Of a DNA stretch of 64,000 bases, positions 47,101 to 57,144 are shown piece after piece (within the stretch, counting starts at the first letter, position 1; every line of letters starts with the position of its first letter). The notes beneath the pieces are model-generated. The model had not been told where the DNA came from. It worked only from the letters and a program-made list of their open reading frames with translations, and made no database searches. Where the stretch lies: assembly GCF_008121495.1 (NCBI RefSeq), contig NZ_CP043051.1, forward strand, positions 744,001 through 808,000. Direction: 5' to 3'. The DNA is from Mediterraneibacter gnavus ATCC 29149 (GTDB lineage Bacteria; Bacillota; Clostridia; Lachnospirales; Lachnospiraceae). Both the position numbers and the translations under genes were made by a program.

Positions 47101-50100
47101 CTGTTCCATGCTCCGCAAGATCACTTCCGTAACCCCCCTTTTTTCCGACAAACTCCACCCATTTATTCCAGGTTTCATAATCCATCAAGGCAAGTGGTCC
47201 GTAAACTGCCGTATTTTCTTCCGTCGGATAGACAACACTAAGAGCTCCCAGGATGTTATCTACTTTTACCAGTCCCCACAACAAGGACAGGTTTCCGGTA
47301 CTTGCCGTATCTGCTGACTCCATAAGTCCTGTGAAGCCACCAGCAATTTCTTTTCCGTATACTGACCGGATCCGGACTGCTTTGCAGACACTTGTTGGTC
47401 CGGTATAAGCTTTACCTTTCCAATTCTTTGTATTGTTTCCCCAGATATGACCGCCTTCATTATGCCCTGCATAACCTCCGGCCATACCTCGTTGTACCTG
47501 TGTTGTGGAAGCCGCATCTGCACGAACTGCACCACCACAAGGAATACAAGTCGTAGAGCTGTTTCTGATCGTCGGTACAAAGTCCTCCGCTAATGATGCC
47601 AATGTATCTGACACATTAACAAGACCATCTAAGATACCAGTATCGCCAAGGACATTTGCCACATTTCCTGGCTGCAAGTCTCCCACATAACCACCGGCTG
47701 TAATCTGGCCAATGATATAAGAAAAGTTATTTGCATTAGAGTCCTGAATATGTCCGCCAGATATCTTTCCGGCAAAACCTCCTGCATCTCCAAGAACGTC
47801 ATTTGCTGATGCATCGGATGCTGTATTTTTCCAAGTTGCTTTTACTGCAAAACCTCCAACATCTCCTGTAACATTCGAATGTTCTATTGTAGAAACAACG
47901 ACATTCAATGCATCCAGCACATGATTGATTCCTATTGAGTGACCAAGTACGCTCAATCCTTTTCCAACAGAAGCTGCGGAACCAATATTCATATAACCAA
48001 TATATCCACCGGCATATCTTGCACCCGTTACTGCATATGTACTATCCTGTCCAAAATAATTTGAACTATCTTCACCCTCTAAATCTTTAGGAGGTGTTAC
48101 CTTTGTATGTTTTAAATTTGTTACATCACAATGACTAACTTGAACTCCACTGCCATAACCAATAAAGCCACCAGCACTACCAGAATTCGTATCATCCGAT
48201 TTGATTTTATTAGCCGTAACCGTAAATCCATTATCGGATTTAACTCCTGCATACTGTACATATGGAATGTAAGCATTAATCAGGTTCAGTAAATCTCCGA
48301 CATTAATATTCAGACCTGTGATTCCTCCAAGAATGCTGATTCCACCTCCAGCATCTGCCAATGCTCCGGAGTAAACATTTCCGCCAAAGCCTCCGGCATA
48401 AGACTGCCCGTTTACATGATCCAGATTATAGACAGAATAATAGCTACCTTCTCCTGCGCCTTGGTTGTTAACCGTTCCACTCTGGAAGTTTCCGACAAAA
48501 CCGCCAGCTGTATCTGCAACAACTCCGCCTTTATCAACATAAGTAACCGTGCACTCTGTATAAGAAGGAAGCAAGTACTTGACAGCACCTAACAACTTAT
48601 TTGCATTTAGCAAAGCCTTGACATCCGCTTCACCAGCTACATCTGCAAGACCTCCGGTCTGTGAAGAACCTACAAATCCTCCTGCAAAACCATCTGTATC
48701 ATTTGCTGTTACTTCTCTTAAATTTTTCACATCGGACTTAATGATCTCACAGCTGCTACTCTTTCCGATGAAACCACCGGCTGTGTAATCCATTACTTCG
48801 CCGTTGGAATTTGTACCTGTTGCTTGTACAGTCATGCCTCCTGCGATGCCATTTACATGAGCTTCGTTGATTTTGACTCTGACACCTTCTGCCACAGAAA
48901 GCAGATTTTCTACTTTCAGCAAGTTGTTCAGTCCTAACAGATTCAAAGTCAGTCCGTTTCCGCCTGCCAGATCTCCCGGACCTGCACAACCAGCAAAACC
49001 ACCGACTCTGTTTTTTGCTATAACAGATTTTACCTGATTTAATGTTACAGTATCCACATCTCCGCCAACAGCCTCGCCAAGCGCTCCGCCGGCATAATTT
49101 CCTTTTGCTTCTACTGTATATCCATCATTTACTCCCGTCACCGTTACATGATGCACAGTAAATCCAAGAAAGTTTCCGATTCCAAGCGTATTATTTAAAA
49201 GTCCTGTGACATTTGCTGTTGTTACACTTCCGGCAATACCTCCGACACGATTTTCACCTGCCGTAACTGTTTTTAATCCTGTAAGCACATTATCTCTTTG
49301 TGCTACGCTACTTGCATCTGCTCCACCATGTTTCCAATAAGGAAGTTTATTTAGATACTCTGTACTGGATTCCGCAATATAGACGCCATCACCGCCACCA
49401 AGAATACCACCGGAATAGCTCTTACCAGCCTCAACTGAAACTGATGAACAATCCATGTTACATCCCAAGATTGCTGATGGTGCAATTCCTACAAGTGACA
49501 AGAGCATACCTGCTTTTTCCGGATCACTCGACAAAAGACCTGTCAACAAGTCTTTCACTGTTGTTAAAAGGCTTGCATCCTTGACTTCTTTATTTCCAAG
49601 GTTTGTAATCCATCCAACTGTTGAAATACCACTCACACCACCGGCATAACTTCCGCTTGCTTTAACTGCAATGCTTCCGCTCGCTCCACAGTTGACTGCA
49701 TAGCTGTTGGTCTGTGCTCCTACGATACCGCCTTGATAATTTTCACCGGATACAGTGACATTACATCCTGTCAGATTGCAATTTAACAAGATACTCTGCG
49801 GTTGCATTACTCGAATAAGTTCAACACCCACATCACTTAACAATCCACGGATTTCCGCATCTCTGCTGATTCCTGCAAAACCTCCGCCGTATTCTTTTGC
49901 GGTTACAGAATAACTACTGTTTTTCACAGAGCAGTCAAAGATTCTTGTTCCTACCTGCTGTCCTACAAAACCACCAGCATAATCTTTACCGGCAGCTCCG
50001 ATAGTTCCTGCCAGATTCTCTACATGACAGTTTTTAATATTTACATTTTTGTATCCAGTAGGAATTAAACTACCAACCGGCAATGCCTTGTCCAGAAGAA

Positions 50101-52285
50101 TTGTGATCAAATCTCCAAGTCCAAGTCCCGGAATTGCATTTAACAATGATGATAATGCATTCACCGTTACTCCAAGAGCTTTCGACAACCCGTCATACTC
50201 TGTTACACCTTCTGTATAACCGACAAACCCACCAGTACGGTCATTAATATTCGAAACACTGACTTTTCCTGTCACATCACAGTTTTCAATGGAAACATCT
50301 CCCACTAGCCTTCCGGCAAATGCACCTGTTGCATAAATCGTCGGATCCTTTGCTCTTGCATTTAAAAGTGCTGATAATGTATCTTTCAAATTCAGGTTTA
50401 CGTTTCCAAATGTTAAAACTCCTACTAATAAATCAACTACACCACCTACAAGCCATCCAAGTCCTGATGTGAGTCCACTTATTATGGTCTGAGTGTTTTT
50501 ATGTTCATTCGTGTTATTTTGTACATTTACATTTTGTAATTCTAGGTTTGATACAGAGACCGTTCCGGCACTGACACCAATGTTGTTTACATTAACCTCA
50601 TTCGTAACTGTTCCAAAAAAACCAATTCCTATGTACTTAGATCCATCCATTGCATCTGCCTGGTTCACATTCACATTAGAAATTACAGGTTTTCCAGTTG
50701 CCAGAATAGTGTTTCCATCCGTAATCATTGTTTGTCCATCTGCTAACTTTGCACCTTTGATATCCCCCGATACCATAAGTGGTGTCCAAAGATCATCTTC
50801 TTGATTTGAGTTCACACCATCCTTTGATAAGTCAATATCTCTGAAAATGATGTAATTTGCATTGGATGAATATTTAAGATTGCCGTATTCACTCCTTAAT
50901 TTATATTTATCTATATTTTTATCAGGAAGACCATTTTCATTGACTCCACAAAATTCACCGGTTCCAACAGTAAGTCCGCCCAGTAACGTCCCTAAAAGAC
51001 CACCTACGCCTTTAAGCAAACCTGCAAGAATGTTATCGTCGGAAAGGTTTACATTCGCCAGCTTGTATTTACCGTTCTCTACACCGTTTGTTTTATCTTT
51101 ATAATATAGATATGAGTTTTCTCCTTTGACATTGTCCGGCTTTGGGTTTATAAGACCGTGCGTAGTTGCACCTTCTTTTGCTACAGCATCCAGGCCAAGG
51201 TCCGCATCTCCCGGATAATAAGGACTGTAAAAAGGATTGCCACCAAACAGACCAGTTACCAAACCCGGTTTGTAATAAACATACAGTCTAGGAGTTACGC
51301 TCTTATTGCTTCCAATCGCCCGCAACTGTGACTCATTTCCGATCAGAATATATTTCTTCCCGGAAACTTCTACATATAGCTGTCCCGGTTTTGTTCTTCC
51401 ATCTGCATGCTCACCATCTAGCCACTGAACTCCATTCGCCGCTTTTTCTGTCAATTGATCCGCAACCAATTCCGGCTTATCCGAATTAAACTTCTGCGAT
51501 AACACGTAATTATGAGACTTACTATAAGTCAGATACTCCTGATCTTCTCCATCCGGATAAATCATCTGCCCCATACCAAACTGTGGTGCATCATAATCCA
51601 TCGACATAACTGGTTCCGTTTCAGATTCTTCCTGTGCAAGTACCATTAACTGATATGGATTGTATATATAGATTGTATCCGTTTCCTTATCATACAGCGT
51701 TGGTGTTTCGTTTTCTTCTAGTTTCGTACCTGTGATAGTTCCGGTAAATGAATCCGGTACTAACCACATCTGTTCCGAGTTCATCTGGATGTCATTCATC
51801 AAAATGTACTGGGCATCTGCACCGTATTTCAGCTCTGTGCCTTCACTCTTTACTACTTCTCCAGAACCAATCTGTCCATCCTTATCACCTGTGTAAATAT
51901 AAGCATCTGAACCAATCTGTTTTAATTGTTCATAATTATAAATGCATATTTTACTATCCTTATAATAAGCATCTATATTATCTGTTGATTCCGCTTTAAC
52001 ATTTCCACCGGACGATTCCGATTCGTCATTTTTCGAGTTTTCACTTGTTTCCCCCGATATCTTAGATTCGGATTCCGTGGAGCCATTTATTTCATCTGAA
52101 ACTGTGGATTCGGTTGATGCTTCATCATTGCTCATATTGGTTTCATCAGAAAGGACCACTTGACTCGTGTTGGTACCCGATGGATTTACATCTGCTGCAT
52201 CCGCAATATTCACTTGAGAAAATAAGATAGCCATACATAGTATTACTGCGATAATTCTGTTCTCTATTCTTCCTTTTTTCTTCAT
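44162..52285 (-). CDS. Giant repeat-rich pilus tip adhesin, LPXTG-anchored
   Basis: At 2707 residues this is the largest protein in the window. It has a signal peptide (IIAVILCMAILFSQ), a Ser/Thr/Glu-rich stretch, then about 30 copies of a GLUG-like motif of the form [AVS]GG[FYI]xG (YAGGFVGQQ, YGGGFAGIS, TAGGFIGKS, YVGGFVGSS and so on) spaced every 60-100 residues from about 650 to 2450, likely a long beta-solenoid. Near the C-terminus lie a Cna-B domain (KVWKDLNNLDKKRPDNITVT) and the sorting signal LPDTGGYGS with a membrane helix and basic tail. The ATG at 52285 has AGAGG 8 nt upstream; the ATG at 52321 is less likely. First gene of the pilus operon. It probably binds mucin, other cells or host protein, which is inference. 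Confidence 0.88.
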   Translation of the reverse strand: MKKKGRIENRIIAVILCMAILFSQVNIADAADVNPSGTNTSQVVLSDETNMSNDEASTESTVSDEINGSTESESKISGETSENSKNDESESSGGNVKAESTDNIDAYYKDSKICIYNYEQLKQIGSDAYIYTGDKDGQIGSGEVVKSEGTELKYGADAQYILMNDIQMNSEQMWLVPDSFTGTITGTKLEENETPTLYDKETDTIYIYNPYQLMVLAQEESETEPVMSMDYDAPQFGMGQMIYPDGEDQEYLTYSKSHNYVLSQKFNSDKPELVADQLTEKAANGVQWLDGEHADGRTKPGQLYVEVSGKKYILIGNESQLRAIGSNKSVTPRLYVYYKPGLVTGLFGGNPFYSPYYPGDADLGLDAVAKEGATTHGLINPKPDNVKGENSYLYYKDKTNGVENGKYKLANVNLSDDNILAGLLKGVGGLLGTLLGGLTVGTGEFCGVNENGLPDKNIDKYKLRSEYGNLKYSSNANYIIFRDIDLSKDGVNSNQEDDLWTPLMVSGDIKGAKLADGQTMITDGNTILATGKPVISNVNVNQADAMDGSKYIGIGFFGTVTNEVNVNNIGVSAGTVSVSNLELQNVNVQNNTNEHKNTQTIISGLTSGLGWLVGGVVDLLVGVLTFGNVNLNLKDTLSALLNARAKDPTIYATGAFAGRLVGDVSIENCDVTGKVSVSNINDRTGGFVGYTEGVTEYDGLSKALGVTVNALSSLLNAIPGLGLGDLITILLDKALPVGSLIPTGYKNVNIKNCHVENLAGTIGAAGKDYAGGFVGQQVGTRIFDCSVKNSSYSVTAKEYGGGFAGISRDAEIRGLLSDVGVELIRVMQPQSILLNCNLTGCNVTVSGENYQGGIVGAQTNSYAVNCGASGSIAVKASGSYAGGVSGISTVGWITNLGNKEVKDASLLTTVKDLLTGLLSSDPEKAGMLLSLVGIAPSAILGCNMDCSSVSVEAGKSYSGGILGGGDGVYIAESSTEYLNKLPYWKHGGADASSVAQRDNVLTGLKTVTAGENRVGGIAGSVTTANVTGLLNNTLGIGNFLGFTVHHVTVTGVNDGYTVEAKGNYAGGALGEAVGGDVDTVTLNQVKSVIAKNRVGGFAGCAGPGDLAGGNGLTLNLLGLNNLLKVENLLSVAEGVRVKINEAHVNGIAGGMTVQATGTNSNGEVMDYTAGGFIGKSSSCEIIKSDVKNLREVTANDTDGFAGGFVGSSQTGGLADVAGEADVKALLNANKLLGAVKYLLPSYTECTVTYVDKGGVVADTAGGFVGNFQSGTVNNQGAGEGSYYSVYNLDHVNGQSYAGGFGGNVYSGALADAGGGISILGGITGLNINVGDLLNLINAYIPYVQYAGVKSDNGFTVTANKIKSDDTNSGSAGGFIGYGSGVQVSHCDVTNLKHTKVTPPKDLEGEDSSNYFGQDSTYAVTGARYAGGYIGYMNIGSAASVGKGLSVLGHSIGINHVLDALNVVVSTIEHSNVTGDVGGFAVKATWKNTASDASANDVLGDAGGFAGKISGGHIQDSNANNFSYIIGQITAGGYVGDLQPGNVANVLGDTGILDGLVNVSDTLASLAEDFVPTIRNSSTTCIPCGGAVRADAASTTQVQRGMAGGYAGHNEGGHIWGNNTKNWKGKAYTGPTSVCKAVRIRSVYGKEIAGGFTGLMESADTASTGNLSLLWGLVKVDNILGALSVVYPTEENTAVYGPLALMDYETWNKWVEFVGKKGGYGSDLAEHGTVSNQAELDAIIGKYAYGYNVVAGRVNYRDETKLANGGAAGGYVGSMQTGTITNGQAYQAKTIKGLRCAGGFAGEMINGGAAKLGGVDILGLNLQLGQMLQVLNVFVPVIKKSSVEGYQSGLIVQSEGVDDKDTCGYAGGYVGKLIGGQIWGENDARCKVTKLRRVDGRSYVGGFVGSSRPGSVATLNPTAGEGLLSQLLNKLLSTPADLIKVLNATVATICYADVEAWDDWGIIVNGAYTSESNNTSYAKAAGGFAGNLEGTVLGKKDTEEAGVSVQNIRSVVAGEYAGGCFGVADVAGVANISAGNETSLLDKLLKLGRTDVLDAFRSYVYYGTVSGSKDAGLSVSANTAIRSGQNNQVTYSGTAGGFGGSLLNGSVKNSKVTELSNVRGLNSVGGFVGYSGKSGVVKADKIDVIGDNTGQLLGGALGVMDIFGSHIDDCAVTGTDEGYTVQSTNGDEQIAGGFIGYANLARMSNCTAGDKTNQKIGLKQVASGGTAGGFAGRTSFAYLADLKLDSGAVNVIFSLVNELIKALYLDKIQDSNLLKINLGIIKVDALYDGKLLHVNLLGLDISVGLSKKSTDNDQRTDLAIITIGDSSIKLPCDENGLLNDNDAKSNISVSLIKANRTRITDSNVYGVSHGYDVYAGGAGNNNDGDAKDGRSGGFVGFNDEGLLKNNNMYYCDVVRGTKDLVGPFSGKSELDSQYQFNTLDKVEGENNNYRIYRKLDQSLDEIKKNNSILNSSHEKDDASGWDIYTIGHMNPVKTFETLKNAVLASKSDSVKADLNAYESPAKAVLMSDTKTTLNTGESGTPEPSESQDPCDEHIKLTINKVWKDLNNLDKKRPDNITVTISRTWTDAAGKEQTETVPGYGDYIISGSSDKSTWQEVIKGLPAYTTDENKTIHYYTYSVTETKIDGYTTTIKKSDDGFTFTITNKHFPGLPDTGGYGSYLIYLIAVLLFLVYFIMRYKKCKENKKAEKL

Positions 52286-52438
52286 ATCTGGACCTCTAAT
52301 CGGAATAAAAATTCCTACCATTTACTCAATATTGCATTCTAATATCTAGAATGATTTTTTAGCATAAAATAACTAATTTTATTATAATATCCGTTAAAAT
52401 TTCTTTCATTTTCATCAAATACCTACTGGACTTTTTCC

Positions 52439-53899
52439 TTACTCTTCTCTGTTTGATTCTACTTTCTGCACCCACTCTTTTTGCATAGCCGCAGTAAAAA
52501 AACATTGAAGCAATTTCATGGAAAACGCTCCACATTCAGCATTTACAATCATCCTTACCGCCTCGGCATGTTTCAGTTTTCGTTTATATGGTCGCTCACT
52601 GACCAAAGCATCATAGGCATCCACCAAACCGACCACCTGAGCACAAAGCGGAATCTGATCTCCCTTTAAACCGTCCGGATATCCAGAGCCATCAAATCTC
52701 TCATGGTGATGTCGGCAGATTTCATAGCTGTACTTATTCAATTTCTCTGTTGTCATACCATTCGGAAATCTCAATGTCATCTCTGCACCGGTAATTGGAT
52801 GCTGCTTCACGACTTCCATCTCGTCTATCGTTAATTTCCCATTTTTATTCAATATTTCTATCGGTACCCGGATTTTACCAATATCATGGATTGGTGCCAG
52901 GTGTGATACATTTTCAATCTCTTCTTCGGTAATTCCATATTCCGGATAATTTTTCTGCAGTTGGCGATAAACCTGCTCCGTATAAAAACTAATATCATCC
53001 TGATGTTCCTTTTCCACCAGATTATTGTGATTCAATACCGCAACAAGCAAAGAAACCATATCCCAATACTGTTTCGTGATATTCTTTTCTTTCTTCCGCA
53101 ATTCCTGTTCCATATTAACAATCGTATCTGGAATGACCTTCGCATTATGTAATGTGAGAATGGCAATATTCTCCGTCTCATCTACATATCTTTTTGCTTC
53201 CATCCAAATATAAGAATCTGCTTCATTATCACATATTCTGCGGTAGGACATATCATCTTCCATACAGCCGTCTACTAAGTGTTCCGTAAGCTTTTCGCTT
53301 GTCAAAAATCGTCTTAACTTCTGGCGATCCTGTTCATATACATATTGTTCTGTGTACTTCCTTATAAACTCATCATAGGTAGCTGAATCACTTACTTTAT
53401 CATAGACTTCATGTACGTGGGAATAAATACATTCATATGTTTGATCCTTTAAATTCAATTTTATAACTACATAAAAACGTCCAAAATATTCATCTTTGCC
53501 CGGTTGAATAATATCTGATATTTTCACATTTTCCAGCCTGTTATTATAAGTGTTCTGCAGATCCAGTAACACCTTATGTACCTTGCAGCAATCTGAATAA
53601 TTTCTGGAACAGTATCCGTCCTTCTCCAGACATCTGCTAATTGCCATTGTTGACTCTGTACAGTTAATAACGTCCATAAGAGAAATTTCTTCCGGTCGTT
53701 TTTCCAGCATATAGCCTCCATTCGATCCCTCTGCCGCTTTAACAATTTCTTTTTCTTTTAATTGCTTTGTTATTTTAGGAATGTAACTTGCCGGAATATT
53801 TAATTCACGAGATAGTTCTGCTGTAGTTATTACCTTATTTTCTGATGCTAGATAACATACGATTCTAATGGCATAATCCGTTGTATTTGTAAGCTGCAT
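52439..53899 (-). CDS. Rrf2-type DNA-binding domain fused to an HD-GYP domain
   Basis: The 486-residue protein joins two known parts. Residues 1-135 are an Rrf2 regulator: MQLTNTTDYAIRIVCYLASE, the helix-turn-helix ELNIPASYIPKITKQL, the wing GSNGGYML, and cysteines in CLEKDGYCSRNYSDCC that could hold an iron-sulfur cluster. Residues 150-290 look PAS-like. Residues 310-470 are an HD-GYP cyclic-di-GMP phosphodiesterase domain with APIHDIGKIRVP and HHHERFDGSGYPDGL. So it could read redox or nitric oxide and c-di-GMP and bind DNA. GAGGGTG lies 5 nt before the ATG at 53899. It lies just upstream of the pilus operon on the same strand and may control it. I know of no characterised protein with this fusion. 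Confidence 0.8.
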   Translation of the reverse strand: MQLTNTTDYAIRIVCYLASENKVITTAELSRELNIPASYIPKITKQLKEKEIVKAAEGSNGGYMLEKRPEEISLMDVINCTESTMAISRCLEKDGYCSRNYSDCCKVHKVLLDLQNTYNNRLENVKISDIIQPGKDEYFGRFYVVIKLNLKDQTYECIYSHVHEVYDKVSDSATYDEFIRKYTEQYVYEQDRQKLRRFLTSEKLTEHLVDGCMEDDMSYRRICDNEADSYIWMEAKRYVDETENIAILTLHNAKVIPDTIVNMEQELRKKEKNITKQYWDMVSLLVAVLNHNNLVEKEHQDDISFYTEQVYRQLQKNYPEYGITEEEIENVSHLAPIHDIGKIRVPIEILNKNGKLTIDEMEVVKQHPITGAEMTLRFPNGMTTEKLNKYSYEICRHHHERFDGSGYPDGLKGDQIPLCAQVVGLVDAYDALVSERPYKRKLKHAEAVRMIVNAECGAFSMKLLQCFFTAAMQKEWVQKVESNREE

Positions 53900-54030
53900 A
53901 ATGTCACCCTCTCTATCCGTCCCCAATAATGATTTTTATCCTGAACATTTTTCTTGTTTCTTTCATTGTAAAAAGGAAGAATCATACTTTCAGGTTCTTC
54001 ACTTCACAAGCACAATTCTTCCTTTTTGCC

Positions 54031-54468
54031 TTAATGATATTTTCTTTTTACTTTTCTGAAAAATACCATGCTTCCAATGCCAATCAGTAAAACCACAATC
54101 AGCATCATAATCCAGCTATTATTCTGAATATTTCTTCCGGTTACGGGCGGTGCCACGGTTGATGTATTTGTAAATTGGATATCTTCCGTTCCTGTTGCTG
54201 CCATTGTAAATGATGCTGCTTCTCCAACGGTTTTCGATCCACCATTTATCGAGTATGACACCTCGAAGTTTGTTCCCGGTGCTGTCTCCGTAACGGTATA
54301 TGTCCATCCTGTCGGTAAGCAACTGATATCTACAGATTCATCTTTTTTCAATGTAAAGGCTGCCTGATTATTTGTGAAAGTCAGTTTTTCTGCTGTTCCA
54401 TTTCCTTTTTCAATAACAGCTGAAAGATATCTTCTCCCAGTGTCGTTTCCTGTCTGGGAAGCTGTTTC
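54031..54468 (-). pseudogene. Pilin C-terminal fragment
   Basis: The open frame gives 145 residues with a Cna-B-like domain (NDTGRRYLSAVIEKGNGTAE, GWTYTVTETAPG), a sorting-like PPVTG and a membrane helix with a basic end (RKVKRKYH). It has no start codon or signal peptide; a TGA at 54469-54471 closes it upstream. A separate ATG at 54506 with a short basic frame does not join it. I take it for the remains of a pilin gene lost by deletion. DNA from 54507 to 54703 holds no gene. Confidence 0.55.
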
Positions 54469-54703
54469 TCATTATTCTGTTCTTTCTCAACCTGTTTCTT
54501 TTTCATGATTCATTCCTGCTTCATATCAACTTAGATAATCAAGGTATTCTTTTATGTACTGGTTAAAGTATAGCACTTGTTTTTTGCAAAAATAATACAG
54601 AAAATAGGAAGATATTTTCACGTTTTACTACAAAAAGTTTGTAGTTATCGATTCTTTGCACAAAAAAAGAAACCATACCGTGAAGATATAGTTTCTCCTG
54701 AAA

Positions 54704-55815
54704 TTACAGTGTTTCTGCCATTTTAAAAAGAACAATTCCATTTCTGACAGCTAGCATTTCTGCCGAGTTTTTAAAATCAATTCCTGAAATATCTTTAATT
54801 TTTTTCAACCTGGAAGAAAGTGTACGATAATTCACATACAGTTTTTCCGCCGCCTTATTCGCACTCTTATCACAGTCCAGATACGCCTGCAACGTTTCAA
54901 TCAGTTCTCCATCATGTTCTTTATCATACCAATATAATTTCACAAGTGACTCTGGCACATATTCCATCAGTTCATCACGATTTTTGATTTTTTCAAAAAT
55001 CTGGAAAAAACCGAGCTTAGAAAAATCGGCTACCGATATATTCTTATCACCATAGAGATATCTGAGCATATCCATATAGTCTATGATTTTCTTTGAATCC
55101 TTAAAAGATTTTTTCAAATCTCCATATCCATTAACAATACTTCCAATGCCAATCTGAAAATCCGTTGTCTTATTTCTGTGAAAAATCTGCTTCTGTACTG
55201 TCTGATATAATTTTTCCATTTCTTCCCGGAACCCTGCTTGTGTTTCCCCAGGCTTAATTTCATGAATACACACAATCTGATTCAGATTCCGGTAAATATG
55301 TTCATCCGGAAGTAATCTCTGAATCTCGCCTTCTATCACTCCGATTTCTTCTAATTCTTCTTTTGTATAATAATCTTCGCTATTGCTTGAAATCGTATGA
55401 AAACTTACCACACAATATTGAGCTGTATCTTTCAACTTTAGCATTCTTGCAGCTTTACTCAATTCATCGCCCGTTAATAAACCATTAAGCAAGCTATATC
55501 CAATATCTCGTTGATATTTTTTTTCTATCTGATTTTGAGCATATGTTCCCATAAAACTATACTGTAAAGTAAAAACAGCATTTTCCAATGCCATATAGTC
55601 CAGTATTGTTAATGGCATATTCACTTCCGTGACTACCAAATAAACTTCTACCCGGCCTAACACATGTATTTTTGTAATATATTGCGTATGCTCTTTTCTC
55701 TGTTTTTTGTATTCAAATCTGGTAACAATATCCGGTTTATATTTCTCAACATTTTTCTCAAATACAAAATCAGACAGATCCTGCGTTGTGGACGCACAGC
55801 AAGTTAAGTTACTAT
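54704..55815 (-). pseudogene. PucR/CdaR-like regulator, C-terminal half
   Basis: The leftward frame encodes a GGDEF-like middle region and a C-terminal helix-turn-helix of PucR/CdaR type (ELIETLQAYLDCDKSANKA, VNYRTLSSRLKKI). It lacks its N-terminus, which lies beyond IS copy B at 57145-57692. Codons resume exactly after the 7-bp target duplication (YYSN then LTCCASTTQD), so removal of the IS would give one intact gene of about 554 codons. A weak terminator hairpin lies near 54670-54700. Confidence 0.8.
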
Positions 55816-57144
55816 CTATAAATGAGCAAGTTCGTGATTTTGCATAAAAGAAAGACACCTCGATTCCATGTGTTGTATAATGAAAGTGCCAAAACAAACA
55901 TTTGCAACATTTACGAAAGAAGGTGTCTCTCGCAAATACTATACATCATTCCTCATTCATATACAACCAGTTTAAAAAATTAAACTTATGCAAATTTTAT
56001 TCGAACCGAGTAATAAACCATCTTATGAGTATCCTAATCAGTATTTTCATTTCAGGATATCATGGAAAAACTACGGACTTTGCTAAAAACAGTTCCTGCC
56101 ACAGAACGACGATTGCCCATTTTCTCAATTCCGGAAAATGGGATGATTCATTACTTTCAGATACGTTAAAATGCTCTGTCATTGAGATTATTTATTCAGA
56201 AGCAGCACGCACCGGAAAGCCTGTTTTCCGCATTGTGGACGATACGATTGCTTCAAAGACAAAGCCTTCGTCACGGGCTTTACATCCGATTGAAGATGCG
56301 TATTTTCACCAATCCCATTTAAAGGGAAAACAGGACTACGGGCATCAGGCAGTTGCTGTTATGCTTTCCTGCAATGGCATTGTTCTGAACTATGCTTTTG
56401 TAATGTACAATAAGTCAATTTCCAAGATTGACATTGTACAAAGCATTGCAAAGGAGCTGCCTGTTCCACCGGTAATGTCCTATTTTCTTTGCGACTGCTG
56501 GTATGTTTCTGAAAAGATAATCAATACCTTTGCACAGAGAGGATTCCATACCATCGGTGCTTTGAAAACAAACCGTTTGCTGTATCCATCGGGAATGAAA
56601 AAGAAACTTCGTGAACTGGCCGCCGAATTGTCTGTTACACATCGTGAATTTGACCTTGTGACAGTCAAAAAACGAAACTATTATGTGTACCGGTACGAGG
56701 GAAACCTCAACGGCATAGAAAATGCGGTAGTTCTTTTGAGTTATCCGGAAAAAGCATTTGGTAATCCCAAAGCATTGCGTGCTTTCATCAGTACAAACGC
56801 AGCCCTATCTACACAGGAGATTCTTTCCTGGTATGTGTGTCGATGGCCGATTGAAGTATTTTTCCGCCAGTGTAAGGATAAACTGGCACTGGACAGCTAT
56901 CAGATACGCTCTGCACAGGGAATCAAAAGGTACTGGCTGCTTATGTCACTGGCACATTTCATGTGTGCAGTGGGTACTGGTAGGTTCTGTTCGTTTGAAA
57001 CTGGATATCACGAAATCTGTGATACCATTCAGCTGGAAAAGTATCGTTATCTTTTTCAATGCGCAAAGGAAAGCAATGATTTTGATTCATTTATGAAATT
57101 CGCAGTGTAGTTTTGTGCAATTTTTCAAATTTGCTCATTTATAG
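55816..57144 (+). mobile_element. Insertion sequence copy B (1329 bp)
   Basis: The same element as at 25665-26993, with CTATAAATGAGCAA ends and identical length, and only a few base differences. It interrupts the PucR-like regulator and has clear 7-bp duplications. The near identity of the copies points to recent transposition. Confidence 0.92.
55902..57110 (+). CDS. DDE transposase of IS copy B
   Basis: The 402-codon transposase frame is the same as in copy A apart from two residues (LKCSVIEI for LKRSVIEI, PVFRIVDD for PVFCIVDD). The DDE motifs are intact. As in copy A the true start codon is unclear, the frame opening with TTG. Confidence 0.88.
   Translation: MQHLRKKVSLANTIHHSSFIYNQFKKLNLCKFYSNRVINHLMSILISIFISGYHGKTTDFAKNSSCHRTTIAHFLNSGKWDDSLLSDTLKCSVIEIIYSEAARTGKPVFRIVDDTIASKTKPSSRALHPIEDAYFHQSHLKGKQDYGHQAVAVMLSCNGIVLNYAFVMYNKSISKIDIVQSIAKELPVPPVMSYFLCDCWYVSEKIINTFAQRGFHTIGALKTNRLLYPSGMKKKLRELAAELSVTHREFDLVTVKKRNYYVYRYEGNLNGIENAVVLLSYPEKAFGNPKALRAFISTNAALSTQEILSWYVCRWPIEVFFRQCKDKLALDSYQIRSAQGIKRYWLLMSLAHFMCAVGTGRFCSFETGYHEICDTIQLEKYRYLFQCAKESNDFDSFMKFAV

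Noticed and set aside
45634..49649. Frames inside the giant adhesin gene
   Set aside because: The repeats create open frames on both strands, and all have repetitive, unnatural composition.
44162..52285. CRISPR-like or other DNA repeat array
   Set aside because: The periodicity is at protein level (AGGFxG) with variable spacing and diverged codons; no exact direct repeats with unique spacers occur.
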